A stretch of 39,648 nt of DNA from contig NZ_FMCH01000349.1 of NCBI RefSeq assembly GCF_900091855.1, forward strand, positions 1 to 39,648. Direction: 5' to 3'. The stretch is from Streptomyces sp. DvalAA-14 (lineage in GTDB: Bacteria; Actinomycetota; Actinomycetes; Streptomycetales; Streptomycetaceae). This document shows positions 1-9,121 of the stretch, in pieces. Every line of letters begins with the position of its first letter. The stretch's first letter is position 1. The notes under the pieces are model-generated. The model had not been told where the DNA came from. It saw nothing but the letters and a program-made list of their open reading frames with translations, and searched no databases. Made by a program: the position numbers and the translations under genes.

Positions 1-1
1 G

Positions 2-475
2 CGGCAGGTCGCCCGGGTGGTCCTGCTCGATCCGGCGGACCGGATCTTGCTGTTGCACGGCTTCGATCCGCCGAAACCCTCGGCGACCTGGTGGTGCACC
101 CCCGGCGGCGGGGTCGAGGGCCAGGAGGAGCTGGCGGAGGCGGCCCGGCGGGAGGTCGCGGAGGAGACCGGCATCACCCAGCTGGATCTGGGGCCGGTGC
201 TGTGGCAGCGCACCTGCTCGTTCCGGTTCGACGGCCGGCGCTGGAAGCAGGACGAATGGTACTTCCTGGGCCGTACCGAGACGGTCGAGGTGGACACCGC
301 GGGGCACACCGACCTCGAACGCCGTAGCGTGAACGGGCTGCGATGGTGGACGTGCGAGGAACTTCTCCGCACTCGTGAGACGGTGTATCCGATCAGGCTC
401 GCCGGGCTGCTGCGTACGCTGCTCGACGAAGGCCCCCCGCTATCCCCGATCCCGCTGGGAACGGAGCGCGACTGA
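2..475 (+). CDS. Nudix hydrolase (5' end outside window)
   Basis: The reading frame is open from base 2 and enters from outside the window, so the true start is not visible; a GTG at 17 is probably internal because the codons before it already fit the first Nudix strand. A complete Nudix box is present, with G-x5-E and REVAEETGI inside GGGVEGQEELAEAARREV, the signature that binds Mg2+ and cleaves nucleoside diphosphates linked to another moiety. The tail reads like an ordinary 150-160 residue MutT-type protein. The substrate cannot be told from sequence. The next gene starts about 40 bp downstream on the same strand. Confidence 0.85.
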   Translation, partial: RQVARVVLLDPADRILLLHGFDPPKPSATWWCTPGGGVEGQEELAEAARREVAEETGITQLDLGPVLWQRTCSFRFDGRRWKQDEWYFLGRTETVEVDTAGHTDLERRSVNGLRWWTCEELLRTRETVYPIRLAGLLRTLLDEGPPLSPIPLGTERD

Positions 476-515
476 CGCACAATGGGGGGCACGTACGGCT
501 GAAGGGGAACATGCC

Positions 516-842
516 ATGAGCGCCGAGGACCTCGAAAAATACGAGACCGAGATGGAGCTGAAGCTCTACCGGGAGTACCGCGACGTCGTTGGCCTGTTCA
601 AGTACGTGATCGAGACCGAGCGGCGGTTCTACCTCACCAACGACTACGAGATGCAGGTGCACTCGGTCCAGGGCGAGGTGTTCTTCGAGGTCTCGATGGC
701 GGACGCGTGGGTGTGGGACATGTACCGGCCGGCTCGCTTCGTGAAGCAGGTCCGGGTGCTGACGTTCAAGGACGTGAACATCGAGGAGCTGAACAAGGCG
801 GATCTCGACCTGCCGCAGGACGAGGCCGGCTTCAACGGCTAG
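516..842 (+). CDS. DUF2469 family protein
   Basis: This 108-residue acidic protein (MSAEDLEKYETEMELKLYRE) has the look of the actinobacterial DUF2469 family, which is normally about this length and lies just upstream of yraN. The start at ATG 516 is chosen because it begins the conserved MSAEDLEKYE block and follows a GGGG-type ribosome site about 8 bases upstream; a longer open frame upstream overlaps the Nudix gene and looks non-coding. The middle is rich in aromatic residues (FYLTNDYEMQVHSV, VWDMYRPARFV). No catalytic motif is visible and the function is unknown to me. Confidence 0.85.
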   Translation: MSAEDLEKYETEMELKLYREYRDVVGLFKYVIETERRFYLTNDYEMQVHSVQGEVFFEVSMADAWVWDMYRPARFVKQVRVLTFKDVNIEELNKADLDLPQDEAGFNG

Positions 843-864
843 CCGCGGGGCCGACCGCCGGCCG

Positions 865-891
865 GGTTCGGCAGGTTCGGCGGGTTCGGCG
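865..891 (+). repeat. three tandem 9-bp units (GGTTCGGCR)
   Basis: GGTTCGGCA, GGTTCGGCG and GGTTCGGCG lie head to tail in the gap between the DUF2469 gene and yraN. This is a simple repeat with no visible function; it could vary in copy number between strains. Confidence 0.6.
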
Positions 892-930
892 GGGCGCCGC
901 GAGTGCCGGGCGGGCCGGCGGTGGTCCGGG

Positions 931-939
931 TTATCCACA
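931..939 (+). promoter_or_regulatory. DnaA-box-like site TTATCCACA
   Basis: This is an exact match to the classical DnaA box, in the 163-bp gap upstream of yraN. A single site is not an origin. It could be a DnaA-responsive regulatory site or chance; see the related sites at 6767 and 38058. Confidence 0.4.
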
Positions 940-1005
940 GGTTCGACGTCAAGATCATCTTCGATGGACCACCTTCTGTCACAGTGAGTGACGGAGGTGG
1001 TACCC

Positions 1006-1368
1006 ATGAACGCACGAGGTGCTCTCGGACGCTACGGCGAGGATGTCGCAGCCCGCACCCTGAAGGACGCCGGACTGACCCTGCTCGGCCGCAATTGGCG
1101 GTGCGGACGGCGAGGCGAGATCGACATCCTCGCCACCGAAGGCGACGCCCTGGTGGTGTGCGAGGTGAAGACCCGCCGGGAAAGCGACTTCCAGCACCCC
1201 ATGGAAGCGCTCACCCCGCGCAAACTCACCCGGCTGCGCACCCTGGCCGAACGCTGGACCGCCGAACACGGCGGCGCACCGCCCGGCGGGATCCGCATCG
1301 ACCTGGTCGGCGTGATCCTGCCCACCCGCGGCCCGGCCCGCGTCGAACACGTCCGGGGGGTGGCGTAA
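1006..1368 (+). CDS. yraN: YraN/UPF0102 family nuclease-like protein
   Basis: A 120-residue protein of the UPF0102 family, which has a restriction-endonuclease-like fold. The motifs fit: [20 protein letters not shown], then [24 protein letters not shown], the usual E-x-D...V-x-V-K pattern of the fold. ATG 1006 is preferred over the upstream GTG 988 because GGAGGT at 993-998 sits seven bases before it. The stop overlaps the comM start by one base (TAATG), so the two are probably translationally coupled. The yraN-comM-dprA order suggests a role in DNA uptake or processing, but the cellular function of YraN is not established. Confidence 0.9.
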   Translation: MNARGALGRYGEDVAARTLKDAGLTLLGRNWRCGRRGEIDILATEGDALVVCEVKTRRESDFQHPMEALTPRKLTRLRTLAERWTAEHGGAPPGGIRIDLVGVILPTRGPARVEHVRGVA

Positions 1369-3020
1369 TGGGCTTCGCCCGTACCTGCTCGGTCGCGCTG
1401 ATCGGCGTCGAAGGCGTCGTGGTCGAGGTCCAGGCCGACCTGGAACCCGGCGTGGCCGCCTTCACCCTGGTCGGCCTGCCCGACAAGAGCCTCACCGAGA
1501 GCCGCGACCGCGTGCGCGCCGCGATCGTCAACAGCGGCGAGAGCTGGCCGCAGAAGAAACTCACCGTCGGACTCAGCCCGGCATCCGTGCCCAAGAGCGG
1601 ATCCAGCTTCGACCTCGCCGTCGCCTGCGCCGTACTCGCCGCCAACGACCGCATCGCACCCACATCCATCGCCGACCTGATGATGATCGGCGAACTGGGC
1701 CTGGACGGGCGGGTCCGCCCGGTGCGCGGCGTACTGCCCGCAGTGCTCGCCGCCGCCGACGCCGGCTACCGGCACGTCGTGGTGCCCGAGCGGACCGCTG
1801 CCGAGGCCGCCCTCGTGCCCGGCATCGCGGTGCTCGGCGTGCGCAGCCTGCGGCAACTCGTCGCGGTCCTCAACGACGAACCCGTGCCCGAGGAGGACGA
1901 GGACAGCGCCGACTCCGACGGACGACCCGACCCGATGCTGGCCGGGCTGACCATGCCCGGCGGGGGAGCGGGCACCGGACTCGGCAACGCCCTCGGCGGC
2001 GGCACCGGGACGGCCGGCTCCGGCTACGGCACCCAGGACAGCCCGGACCTCGCCGACGTGGCCGGGCAGCGGGTGGCCCGGCTCGCCCTCGAAGTCGCCG
2101 CCGCCGGCGGTCACCACCTCTACCTGAAAGGACCACCCGGCGCCGGCAAGACCATGCTCGCCGAGCGGCTCCCCGGCATCCTGCCCCCGCTCACCCGGCA
2201 GGAGTCCCTGGAAGTCACCGCCGTCCACTCGGTGGCCGGCATCCTCCCGCCCGGCCGGCCCCTGGTCGACACACCCCCCTACTGCGCCCCGCACCACTCC
2301 GCCACCATGCCGTCCCTCGTCGGCGGCGGCAGCGGACTGCCCCGACCCGGCGCGGTGTCCCTGGCCCACCGGGGTGTGCTGTTCCTCGACGAAGCGCCGG
2401 AATTCAGCGGACGGGCCCTGGACGCCCTGCGACAGCCGCTGGAAGCCGGACACGTGGTGGTCGCCCGGGCCGCCGGAGTGATGCGGCTGCCCGCCCGCTT
2501 CATGCTGGTCCTCGCCGCCAACCCCTGCCCCTGCGGCCGGCACTCGATGCTCGGCGGCGGCTGCGACTGCACCCCCGCCGCCGTACGCCGCTACCAGTCC
2601 CGGCTCTCCGGACCACTGCTGGACCGCATCGACCTGCGCGTGGAGGTCGAGGCGGTCAGCCGCAGCGACCTGATCGGCAGCGACCGGGGCGAATCCTCCG
2701 CCCTGGTCGCCGCCCGGGTCCGGGAAGCCCGCGCCCGCGCCGCGGCCCGCTACGCAGACAGCCCCTGGCGCACCAACAGCGACATCCCCGGCCACCAGCT
2801 CCGCACCCGCTGGCACGTCGCCCCCGGCGCCCTGCACGCCGCCGAACGCGACATGGAACGCGGGCTGCTCACCGCCCGCGGCCTGGACCGGGTGCTCCGC
2901 GTCGCCTGGACACTCGCCGACCTCGCCGCCCACCCCCGCCCCGACACCGGCGACATCCAGCAGGCACTCCAACTGCGCACCGGAATCAGCCGCGGCGCGG
3001 TCCTCGCCGGAGGCATCTGA
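1368..3020 (+). CDS. comM: ComM/YifB Mg-chelatase-like AAA+ ATPase
   Basis: A 550-residue protein with the three parts expected of ComM/YifB. The N-terminal ChlI-like domain includes GLPDKSLTESRDRVRAA and KLTVGLSPASVPKSG. A central AAA+ ATPase has Walker A GPPGAGKT near residue 255 and Walker B VLFLDEAPEF. The C-terminal Mg-chelatase domain includes NPCPCG and the RYQSRLSGPLLDRIDLRVEV block. In naturally competent bacteria ComM is a branch-migration helicase acting during integration of incoming DNA; a role in Streptomyces is inferred only from homology. A Gly-rich linker (about residues 190-225) precedes the ATPase. The ATG overlaps the yraN stop by one base and the TGA overlaps the dprA start by one base. 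Confidence 0.93.
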   Translation: MGFARTCSVALIGVEGVVVEVQADLEPGVAAFTLVGLPDKSLTESRDRVRAAIVNSGESWPQKKLTVGLSPASVPKSGSSFDLAVACAVLAANDRIAPTSIADLMMIGELGLDGRVRPVRGVLPAVLAAADAGYRHVVVPERTAAEAALVPGIAVLGVRSLRQLVAVLNDEPVPEEDEDSADSDGRPDPMLAGLTMPGGGAGTGLGNALGGGTGTAGSGYGTQDSPDLADVAGQRVARLALEVAAAGGHHLYLKGPPGAGKTMLAERLPGILPPLTRQESLEVTAVHSVAGILPPGRPLVDTPPYCAPHHSATMPSLVGGGSGLPRPGAVSLAHRGVLFLDEAPEFSGRALDALRQPLEAGHVVVARAAGVMRLPARFMLVLAANPCPCGRHSMLGGGCDCTPAAVRRYQSRLSGPLLDRIDLRVEVEAVSRSDLIGSDRGESSALVAARVREARARAAARYADSPWRTNSDIPGHQLRTRWHVAPGALHAAERDMERGLLTARGLDRVLRVAWTLADLAAHPRPDTGDIQQALQLRTGISRGAVLAGGI

Positions 3021-4312
3021 TGCCCGCCCGCGACGAACACGGCACACCGCCCGCGGCGCGCGGCGGACCGGGAACCCCCGAGGCCGTCGAGGCCGAACTG
3101 CGCCGCCACTACCAGCCGAGCCCACACCGCGACGGCCATGCCGACCCCGGGGGCGACGAACTCGGATACGCCGTCCCCTGGGCGGAACGGCTGGCCCGGG
3201 TCACCCTGACCCGGGTCGCCGACCCCGGCGACGACATCATGGGCCGGGCGCTGCGCGAACGCGGCCCGGACGCGGCACTGCGCGCCGCCCGCACCGGACA
3301 GCGCCTGCCCCGAGCCGGCGAAGGGCGGACCGAGAGCTATGCCGCCCGGGCCGCCCGCGCCGACCCGCTGGCCGACCTCGCCGCCGCCTGGAAAGCCGGC
3401 GCCCGCTTCCTGTGCCCCGGGGACGGCGACTGGCCCGCCCAACTCGACGACCTCGGCGCCCAGCGGCCCTACGGGCTCTGGGTGCGCGGCCGGCCCTCAC
3501 TGCGGCTGTGGGCGCTGCGGTCCGTCGCCGTGGTCGGCGCCCGTACCTGCACCGACTACGGAGCGCACATGGCCGCCCGGCTCGGCGCCGGACTGTCCGC
3601 CGCGGGCTGGGCGGTCGTCTCGGGCGCCGCCTACGGCATCGACGCCGTCGTACACCGCAGCGCCCTGGCCGCCGGCGGCGCCACCATCGGCGTGGTCGCC
3701 AGCGGCGTCGACGTGCCCTACCCGCCCGGCAACGCCCAACTGATCGGGCAGATCGCCGAACACGGCCTGCTGATCGGCGAACTGCCGCCGGGCGACCACC
3801 CCACCCGGGCCAGATTCGTGCTGCGCAACCGGGTCATCGCCGCCCTCACCCGCGGCACCGTCGTGGTCGAGGCCCGCTACCGCAGCGGATCCCTGATCAC
3901 CGCCCGCCGAGCCGCCGCCCTGGGCCGCGTCACCATGGGCATCCCCGGCCCCTGCACCAGCGGCCTGTCCGAGGGAGTGCACGAACTGCTGCGCGCGGAC
4001 GCCCTCGTGGTCACCGACGCGGCCGAAGTCGCCGAACTCGTCGGGGAGATCGGCGCCGACCTCGCCCCCGCCCGGCACGGCCCGATCCTGCCGCGCGACC
4101 GGCTGCCCGCCCCCACCGCCCGCGTCCTCGACGCCCTGCCCGCCCACGGCCACGCGGACACCGAGGACATCGCGACGGCGGCCGGCGCCACCGCCCGGGA
4201 CACGCTCGGCCGGCTCTACGAATTGCAGGCCCTCGGCTTCGTCGAACGCCACAAAGGCCGCTGGACATTGGTCCGTACCACCCGAAACCCCACGTCGAAT
4301 CGCGATGGTTGA
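3020..4312 (+). CDS. dprA: DNA-processing protein DprA
   Basis: A 430-residue DprA/Smf protein. The Rossmann-like DprA core is clear: SVAVVGARTCTDYG, VVSGAAYGIDAVVHRSAL, GVVASGVDVPYPPGNAQL and RFVLRNRVIAALTRGTVVVEA. A C-terminal winged-helix region (ATARDTLGRLYELQALGFVER) is present. DprA loads RecA onto incoming single-stranded DNA and protects it. The N-terminal ~100 residues (VPWAERLARVTLTRVADPGD) are typical of actinomycete homologues. TGATG overlap with comM indicates coupling. The stop is followed by about 290 bp of upstream whiG sequence in which I see no other gene. Confidence 0.93.
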   Translation: MPARDEHGTPPAARGGPGTPEAVEAELRRHYQPSPHRDGHADPGGDELGYAVPWAERLARVTLTRVADPGDDIMGRALRERGPDAALRAARTGQRLPRAGEGRTESYAARAARADPLADLAAAWKAGARFLCPGDGDWPAQLDDLGAQRPYGLWVRGRPSLRLWALRSVAVVGARTCTDYGAHMAARLGAGLSAAGWAVVSGAAYGIDAVVHRSALAAGGATIGVVASGVDVPYPPGNAQLIGQIAEHGLLIGELPPGDHPTRARFVLRNRVIAALTRGTVVVEARYRSGSLITARRAAALGRVTMGIPGPCTSGLSEGVHELLRADALVVTDAAEVAELVGEIGADLAPARHGPILPRDRLPAPTARVLDALPAHGHADTEDIATAAGATARDTLGRLYELQALGFVERHKGRWTLVRTTRNPTSNRDG

Positions 4313-4605
4313 CGCCGCCCCTACACCATCAGGTGACAGCGAAACGCTCTGACCTGCCACGATCGCAGGACCGGCCCTGAGCCGCCCGCCAGGCCCGCAT
4401 GATGGCGCGATGGTGGGCAGCCTTGCCCCCACGCCGGGCCCCGCACTCGGCCCGCAGCCCCCGCCGCCGTAGAGGAACGTATCTGCGCATGTCCCACACG
4501 GAAGCCGTAGCAATGAGCGACACTATGGTCACGCTACGCTCGCGGAGGCTCGATTTTCCCACCACCCCGATGACAACGCCACGGCAGAACGGCTCACAAC
4601 GACGC

Positions 4606-5442
4606 ATGCCCCAGCACACCCCCGGGCCGCAGCGGACGACGGCAACGACCGCCGCCCCGACCGCCACCCGGCCCGCCGCCCCCACATCGCTCGACGCGCT
4701 GTGGCGGACCTACAAGTCCACGGGGGACGCACGGCTGCGGGAACAACTGATCCTGCACTACTCGCCACTGGTGAAGTACGTGGCAGGACGGGTCAGCGTC
4801 GGACTGCCGGCCAACGTCGAACAAGCCGACTTCGTCTCCTCCGGAGTGTTCGGACTGATCGACGCCATCGAGAAGTTCGACCCCGAGCGCGCCATCAAAT
4901 TCGAGACCTACGCCATCACCCGCATCCGCGGCGCCATGATCGACGAACTGCGCGCCCTGGACTGGATCCCCCGCTCGGTGCGGCAAAAAGCCCGCGCCGT
5001 CGAACGCGCCTACGCCACCCTCGAAGCGAAACTGCGCCGCACCCCCAGCGAACACGAGGTCGCCGCCGAAATGGGTGTCGGCCTGGAGGAACTGCACGGC
5101 GTCTTCAGCGCACTGTCCCTGGCCAACGTCGTCGCCCTGGAAGAGCTGCTGCACGCCGGCAGCGACGGCGGCGGCCGGCTCAGCCTCGTCGACACCCTGG
5201 AGGACACCGGCGCCGACAATCCCGTCGAAGTCGCCGAGGACCGCGAACTGCGCCGCCTGCTCGCCCGCGCCGTGAACACCTTGCCCGAACGCGAGAAAAC
5301 CGTCGTCACCCTCTACTACTACGAGGGCCTCACTCTCGCAGAAATCGGGCAGGTACTCGGAGTCACCGAAAGCCGCGTCAGCCAGATCCACACCAAATCG
5401 GTGCTCCAACTCCGGGCAAAGCTGGCCGACGTCGGCCGCTGA
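4606..5442 (+). CDS. whiG: RNA polymerase sigma factor WhiG (FliA-type, sporulation)
   Basis: This 278-residue sigma factor has all sigma28-type regions: region 2 ([56 protein letters not shown]), region 3 ([20 protein letters not shown]) and region 4 ([31 protein letters not shown]). It closely resembles WhiG, which commits Streptomyces aerial hyphae to sporulation and is held inactive by RsiG complexed with c-di-GMP. The start at ATG 4606 (MPQHTPG) matches the N-terminus I remember for WhiG; ATG 4570 in the same frame is an alternative. No strong Shine-Dalgarno precedes either. The 4313-4605 gap presumably holds the promoter, but no convincing -35/-10 pair was found. Confidence 0.95.
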   Translation: MPQHTPGPQRTTATTAAPTATRPAAPTSLDALWRTYKSTGDARLREQLILHYSPLVKYVAGRVSVGLPANVEQADFVSSGVFGLIDAIEKFDPERAIKFETYAITRIRGAMIDELRALDWIPRSVRQKARAVERAYATLEAKLRRTPSEHEVAAEMGVGLEELHGVFSALSLANVVALEELLHAGSDGGGRLSLVDTLEDTGADNPVEVAEDRELRRLLARAVNTLPEREKTVVTLYYYEGLTLAEIGQVLGVTESRVSQIHTKSVLQLRAKLADVGR

Positions 5443-5471
5443 CATGCGGGCGGACTGTCTACAGTGGAGCA

Positions 5472-6053
5472 ATGCCCAGGATTCGAGCGGCCTCGGTGGC
5501 CGAACACCGGACGATGCAGCGCCGCGCCCTGCTGGACGCCGCCCGCGCGCTGCTCTCCGAGGGCGGCACCGAAGCCCTCACCTTCCCGGCCCTGGCCGAG
5601 CGCACCGGCCTGGCCCGCTCCTCGGTCTACGAGTACTTCCGCTCCCGCGCCGCCGTGGTGGAGGAACTGTGCGCGGTCGACTTCCCGGTCTGGGCCGCCG
5701 AAGTCGAAGCCGCCATGGCCGCCGCCGACACCCCCGAAGGCCAGATCGAGGCATACGTCCGCGCCCAGCTCGGCCTGGTCGGCGACCGCCGGCACCGCGC
5801 GGTCGTCGCCATCTCGGCCGGCGAACTGGACGCCGGCGCCCGGGAGAAGATCCGAGCCGCGCACGGCGGCCTGGTCGCCATGGTCGGCGCCGCCCTGTCC
5901 GACCTCGGCCACGACGAACCCCGGCTGATCGCCATGCTGCTCCAAGGCACCGTCGACGCCGCCGTTCGCCGCATCGAACTCGGCGCGGCCGAGCACCCCG
6001 AGCGGATCATCGAGGCCGCGGTGGCGATGGCACTTCACGGCGTCTCCCGCTGA
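5472..6053 (+). CDS. TetR family transcriptional regulator
   Basis: A 193-residue TetR-type repressor. The N-terminal helix-turn-helix is clear: RALLDAARALLSEGGTEALT, then FPALAERTGLARSSVYEYF followed by RSRAAVVEEL. The C-terminal ligand domain is unremarkable (AYVRAQLGLVGDRRHRAVVA) and the effector cannot be predicted. ATG 5472 is preceded by GTGGAGC. The gene lies 29 bp after whiG on the same strand, so it may be co-transcribed with it, and it converges on the M23 gene across a C-rich 58-bp gap. Confidence 0.88.
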   Translation: MPRIRAASVAEHRTMQRRALLDAARALLSEGGTEALTFPALAERTGLARSSVYEYFRSRAAVVEELCAVDFPVWAAEVEAAMAAADTPEGQIEAYVRAQLGLVGDRRHRAVVAISAGELDAGAREKIRAAHGGLVAMVGAALSDLGHDEPRLIAMLLQGTVDAAVRRIELGAAEHPERIIEAAVAMALHGVSR

Positions 6054-6111
6054 CAGTCCACTGACCCCGGGGGCCTCCCCCCCGCCCCCCCACCCCCTCC
6101 CCCCGGTGCCG

Positions 6112-6714
6112 CTACGCCCCGGCCGACCGCGCCCGCCCCAGCGGCAGCAGCCTCGACGGCTCCGACCGGCGCAGGGACGGCGGCAGCAGCGTCAGCGGGT
6201 CCAGGTAGATGTCGCCGCAGAGCAGACCCCAGTGCAGGCAGGATCCCGGGCAGTGCGGCAGCCGGCCGGCCAGTACGCCCACCGGTCCGCCGGCCGGCAC
6301 CGCGGCGCCCACCGACACACTGCCGCGCACCGGTTCATAGGTGGTGCGCAGACCCCCGGGCAGCTCGACGACGACCACCGGTGTGCCGCCGACCTCCCCG
6401 CTGAAAGCGACCCGGCCCGCCGCTGCGGCGCGCACCACGGCGCCGGGCCCGGCGCGCAGATCCACCCCGCGGTGCCCCGCCGCCCACGGCGTCGCGGGCG
6501 GGTCGAAGGCCCGCAGGACCAGCGGTCTTCCGCCCGCTCCGGGCCCCGCCACCGGCCAGCAGCGCGCGGCCGTACAGCCCGGACCGGCGCCCGGACCCGC
6601 CGCGGATCGGGCCGGGGTCGGCGTACGCGTCGGACCCGGGTCGGCGCCGAGGGCCGGAGCGGCGGTCAGCAGGGCGGTGGTGAGAAGCGTCAGGCAGATC
6701 GTGGTGAGGGTCAT
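6112..6714 (-). CDS. secreted M23-like (LytM) peptidase, degenerate
   Basis: A 200-residue protein starting at ATG 6714 with an export signal (TICLTLLTTALLTAAPALGA). A compact LytM/M23 domain follows: GHRGVDLRAGPGAVVRAAAA supplies the H-x3-D zinc ligands, followed by GGTPVVVVELPGGLRTTYEP and a terminal SCLHWGL. Active LytM enzymes carry H-x-H at that last position; here the first His is replaced by Cys. The enzyme may therefore be inactive, or a regulator of cell-wall amidases like the non-catalytic LytM proteins. It converges on the tetR gene and is divergent from rpsB, with a 266-bp intergenic region between them. Confidence 0.82.
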   Translation of the reverse strand: MTLTTICLTLLTTALLTAAPALGADPGPTRTPTPARSAAGPGAGPGCTAARCWPVAGPGAGGRPLVLRAFDPPATPWAAGHRGVDLRAGPGAVVRAAAAGRVAFSGEVGGTPVVVVELPGGLRTTYEPVRGSVSVGAAVPAGGPVGVLAGRLPHCPGSCLHWGLLCGDIYLDPLTLLPPSLRRSEPSRLLPLGRARSAGA

Positions 6715-6766
6715 GGGGTGATGATCGCGGATCGGGGGGCGGCCGGGACGATCTTGGTCGGGGGGC

Positions 6767-6775
6767 TGTGGATAA
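6767..6775 (-). promoter_or_regulatory. DnaA-box-like site TTATCCACA
   Basis: This is an exact DnaA-box match on the minus strand, in the 266-bp divergent region between the M23 gene and rpsB. It could tie expression of either gene to DnaA, or be chance. No other clear element was found in this gap except the rpsB ribosome site AAGGAG near 6968-6973. Confidence 0.4.
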
Positions 6776-6980
6776 CTCGGGTGTCGCCTGGTACTCCGCC
6801 CGTCCCGTACACTTCCTATGGCGATTCGGGTCACCGGATCGACTTCGCACGCCCCGCCACCCACCCCCGTTCAGGGGCGGTGGCCGCGCCCCTCGGTCCC
6901 TCGTGGCACGGCGCGTCGGGGCGTCAGGCGCGACCGCCGTCCGGCGGCCGCGGTAACCGAGCACATCAAGGAGTACGGCC

Positions 6981-7955
6981 ATGGCCGTCGTCACGATGCG
7001 GGAGCTGCTCGAGAGCGGCGTCCACTTCGGGCACCAGACCCGTCGCTGGAACCCGAAGATGAAGCGCTTCATCTTCACCGAGCGCAATGGCATCTACATC
7101 ATCGACCTGCTCCAGTCGCTGTCGTACATCGACCGCGCCTACGAGTTCGTCAAGGAGACCGTCGCGCACGGCGGCTCCATCATGTTCGTCGGCACCAAGA
7201 AGCAGGCGCAGGAGGCCATCGCCGAGCAGGCGTCCCGCGTCGGCATGCCGTATGTCAACCAGCGCTGGCTGGGCGGCATGCTCACGAACTTCTCGACGGT
7301 CTACAAGCGCCTGCAGCGCCTCAAGGAGCTCGAGGAGATCGACTTCACGGACGTGGCCGCCTCCGGCCTGACCAAGAAGGAACTGCTGGTCCTGTCCCGC
7401 GAGAAGGACAAGCTGGAGAAGACCCTGGGCGGTATCCGCGAGATGCAGAAGGTGCCGAGCGCCGTCTGGATCGTGGACACCAAGAAGGAGCACATCGCCG
7501 TCGGTGAGGCGCGCAAGCTCCGTATCCCGGTCGTCGCGATCCTGGACACCAACTGCGACCCCGACGAGGTCGACTACAAGATCCCGGGCAACGACGACGC
7601 GATCCGTTCCGTCACGCTGCTCACCCGCGTGATCGCCGACGCCGTCGCCGAGGGTCTGATCTCCCGGTCCGGCGCCGCGCTGAACGACAAGAAGACCGAA
7701 GGCGTCGCCGAGCCGCTCGCGGAGTGGGAGCGGGACCTGCTCGAGGGCGAGAAGAAGGCCGACTCCGAGGGCGAGACCTCTGCCGAGGCCCCCGCCGTCG
7801 AGGCCGCCGCCGAGACCGAGGCGCCGGCCGAGGCCGACGCTCCGGCCGAAGCCGCTGCGGAGTCGCCGGCCACCGAGGAGCCGGCCGTCGAGGCCGCCAC
7901 CGAGGCCCCGGCCAGCGAGGCCCCGGCCACCGAGGGCGACGCCGAGCAGGCCTGA
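6981..7955 (+). CDS. rpsB: 30S ribosomal protein S2
   Basis: A 324-residue S2 protein. The S2 core is complete: [58 protein letters not shown] and [20 protein letters not shown]. After about residue 245 the protein continues into a roughly 75-residue Ala/Glu/Pro/Thr tail built from repeats such as EAPAE and [10 protein letters not shown]. Such extensions occur in actinomycete S2. A good AAGGAG ribosome site precedes ATG 6981. A strong hairpin separates it from tsf, the usual partner. Confidence 0.97.
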   Translation: MAVVTMRELLESGVHFGHQTRRWNPKMKRFIFTERNGIYIIDLLQSLSYIDRAYEFVKETVAHGGSIMFVGTKKQAQEAIAEQASRVGMPYVNQRWLGGMLTNFSTVYKRLQRLKELEEIDFTDVAASGLTKKELLVLSREKDKLEKTLGGIREMQKVPSAVWIVDTKKEHIAVGEARKLRIPVVAILDTNCDPDEVDYKIPGNDDAIRSVTLLTRVIADAVAEGLISRSGAALNDKKTEGVAEPLAEWERDLLEGEKKADSEGETSAEAPAVEAAAETEAPAEADAPAEAAAESPATEEPAVEAATEAPASEAPATEGDAEQA

Positions 7956-8026
7956 GCCTTCCGGCAGCCGTCCGGCAGGCCACCGCAGCCCGCCGCACAG
8001 CAGCACGACGAGAACCACGCGTGACG

Positions 8027-8052
8027 ACGGCGGGGGCCCACGCCCCCGCCGT
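8027..8052 (+). terminator. rpsB-tsf intergenic hairpin
   Basis: A perfect 11-bp inverted repeat (ACGGCGGGGGC / GCCCCCGCCGT) with a four-base loop lies between rpsB and tsf. No T-run follows, so it is either an intrinsic terminator of the high-GC type or a partial attenuator that sets S2 and EF-Ts output at different levels. Confidence 0.7.
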
Positions 8053-8095
8053 TGACCCGTAGAGCCACCGACCATTCGGGAAGAGACCTAAACCC

Positions 8096-8932
8096 ATGGC
8101 GAACTTCACCGCCGCCGACGTCAAGAAACTCCGCGAGCTCACCGCTGCGGGCATGATGGACTGCAAGAACGCCCTCACCGAGGCCGAAGGCGACCTGGAC
8201 AAGGCCGTCGAGATCCTCCGCGTCAAGGGCCAGAAGGGTGTCACCAAGCGCGAGGGCCGCTCGGCCTCCAACGGCGCCGTGGTGTCCCTGATCGCCGCCG
8301 ACAACTCCGAGGGCGTGCTGGTCGAGCTGAAGTGCGAGACCGACTTCGTCGCCAAGGGTGACAAGTTCGTCGCCGTCGCCGAGGCCGTCGCCGAGCACAT
8401 CGCCGCCAGCAAGCCGGCCGGCATCGAGGCGCTGCTCGCTTCCGAGATCAAGGACGGCCAGTCCGTCCAGGCCTACGTGGACGAGGCCAACGCCACGCTC
8501 GGCGAGAAGATCGTGCTCGACCGCTTCGCCCAGTTCACCGACGGCTACGTCGCCTCCTACCTGCACCGCACCAGCCCGGACCTGCCGCCGCAGGTCGGCG
8601 TGCTGGTCGAGCTGGACAAGGCCGACGCGCAGACCGCCAAGGACATCGCGCAGCACATCGCGGCGTTCGCCCCGAAGTACCTGAGCCGCGACGAGATCGA
8701 CGCCGAGACGGTGGAGAACGAGCGCCGGGTCGCCGAGGCCACCGCCCGCGAGGAGGGCAAGCCCGAGGCAGCCCTGGCCCGGATCGTCGAAGGCCGCGTC
8801 AACGGCTTCTTCAAGGAGAACGTCGTCGTGGAGCAGGCGTTCGCCAAGGACGCCAAGAAGACGGTCCAGAAGGTCCTGGACGAGGCCGGTGTGAAGCTCA
8901 AGCGCTTCGCCCGCTTCCGCGTCGGCGTCTGA
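8096..8932 (+). CDS. tsf: translation elongation factor Ts
   Basis: A 278-residue EF-Ts, the nucleotide exchange factor that regenerates EF-Tu-GTP. The N-terminal UBA-like domain is diagnostic ([20 protein letters not shown]), as is the [10 protein letters not shown] motif (residues about 82-91) that contacts EF-Tu. The C-terminal segment includes [20 protein letters not shown]. The length is normal. ATG 8096 follows an AGAGA-type leader. The gene ends with a strong hairpin before pyrH. Confidence 0.97.
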   Translation: MANFTAADVKKLRELTAAGMMDCKNALTEAEGDLDKAVEILRVKGQKGVTKREGRSASNGAVVSLIAADNSEGVLVELKCETDFVAKGDKFVAVAEAVAEHIAASKPAGIEALLASEIKDGQSVQAYVDEANATLGEKIVLDRFAQFTDGYVASYLHRTSPDLPPQVGVLVELDKADAQTAKDIAQHIAAFAPKYLSRDEIDAETVENERRVAEATAREEGKPEAALARIVEGRVNGFFKENVVVEQAFAKDAKKTVQKVLDEAGVKLKRFARFRVGV

Positions 8933-9044
8933 CCACCCCGGCGGCAGACCCTCGGCCCGCCGAGGCGTCTGGCCGACGAATGTCCGACGGCCCCGCTAGG
9001 GTCGTACGCGGTCGGCCGCCCGCCGGCCGGCCGCAGATGTGACG

Positions 9045-9097
9045 AGGAGGCCATTGCCGTCCAGGGAACCCCCGAGGACCCGCGGCAATGGCCTCCT
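9045..9097 (+). terminator. tsf-pyrH intergenic hairpin
   Basis: A perfect 15-bp stem (AGGAGGCCATTGCCG / CGGCAATGGCCTCCT) with a 23-base loop ends 25 bp before the pyrH start and is followed by TTTG. It is likely the tsf terminator. Because the left arm contains a full AGGAGG and the right arm its complement, it could also influence access to nearby ribosome sites. Confidence 0.7.
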
Positions 9098-9121
9098 TTG
9101 TACGTGCACGAGGAGACCCCG

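Noticed and set aside
931-939. Chromosomal replication origin
   Set aside because: Only isolated DnaA boxes occur; there is no cluster and no dnaA/dnaN neighbourhood.
1032-3125. A 697-codon open frame on the minus strand opposite comM
   Set aside because: High-GC DNA opens long antisense frames; the translation is Gly/Ala/Val low complexity and the plus strand has unmistakable ComM motifs.
6060-6111. C-rich run between tetR and the M23 gene as a regulatory element
   Set aside because: It is simple poly-C sequence between convergent genes; any hairpin is imperfect and I cannot support a specific call.
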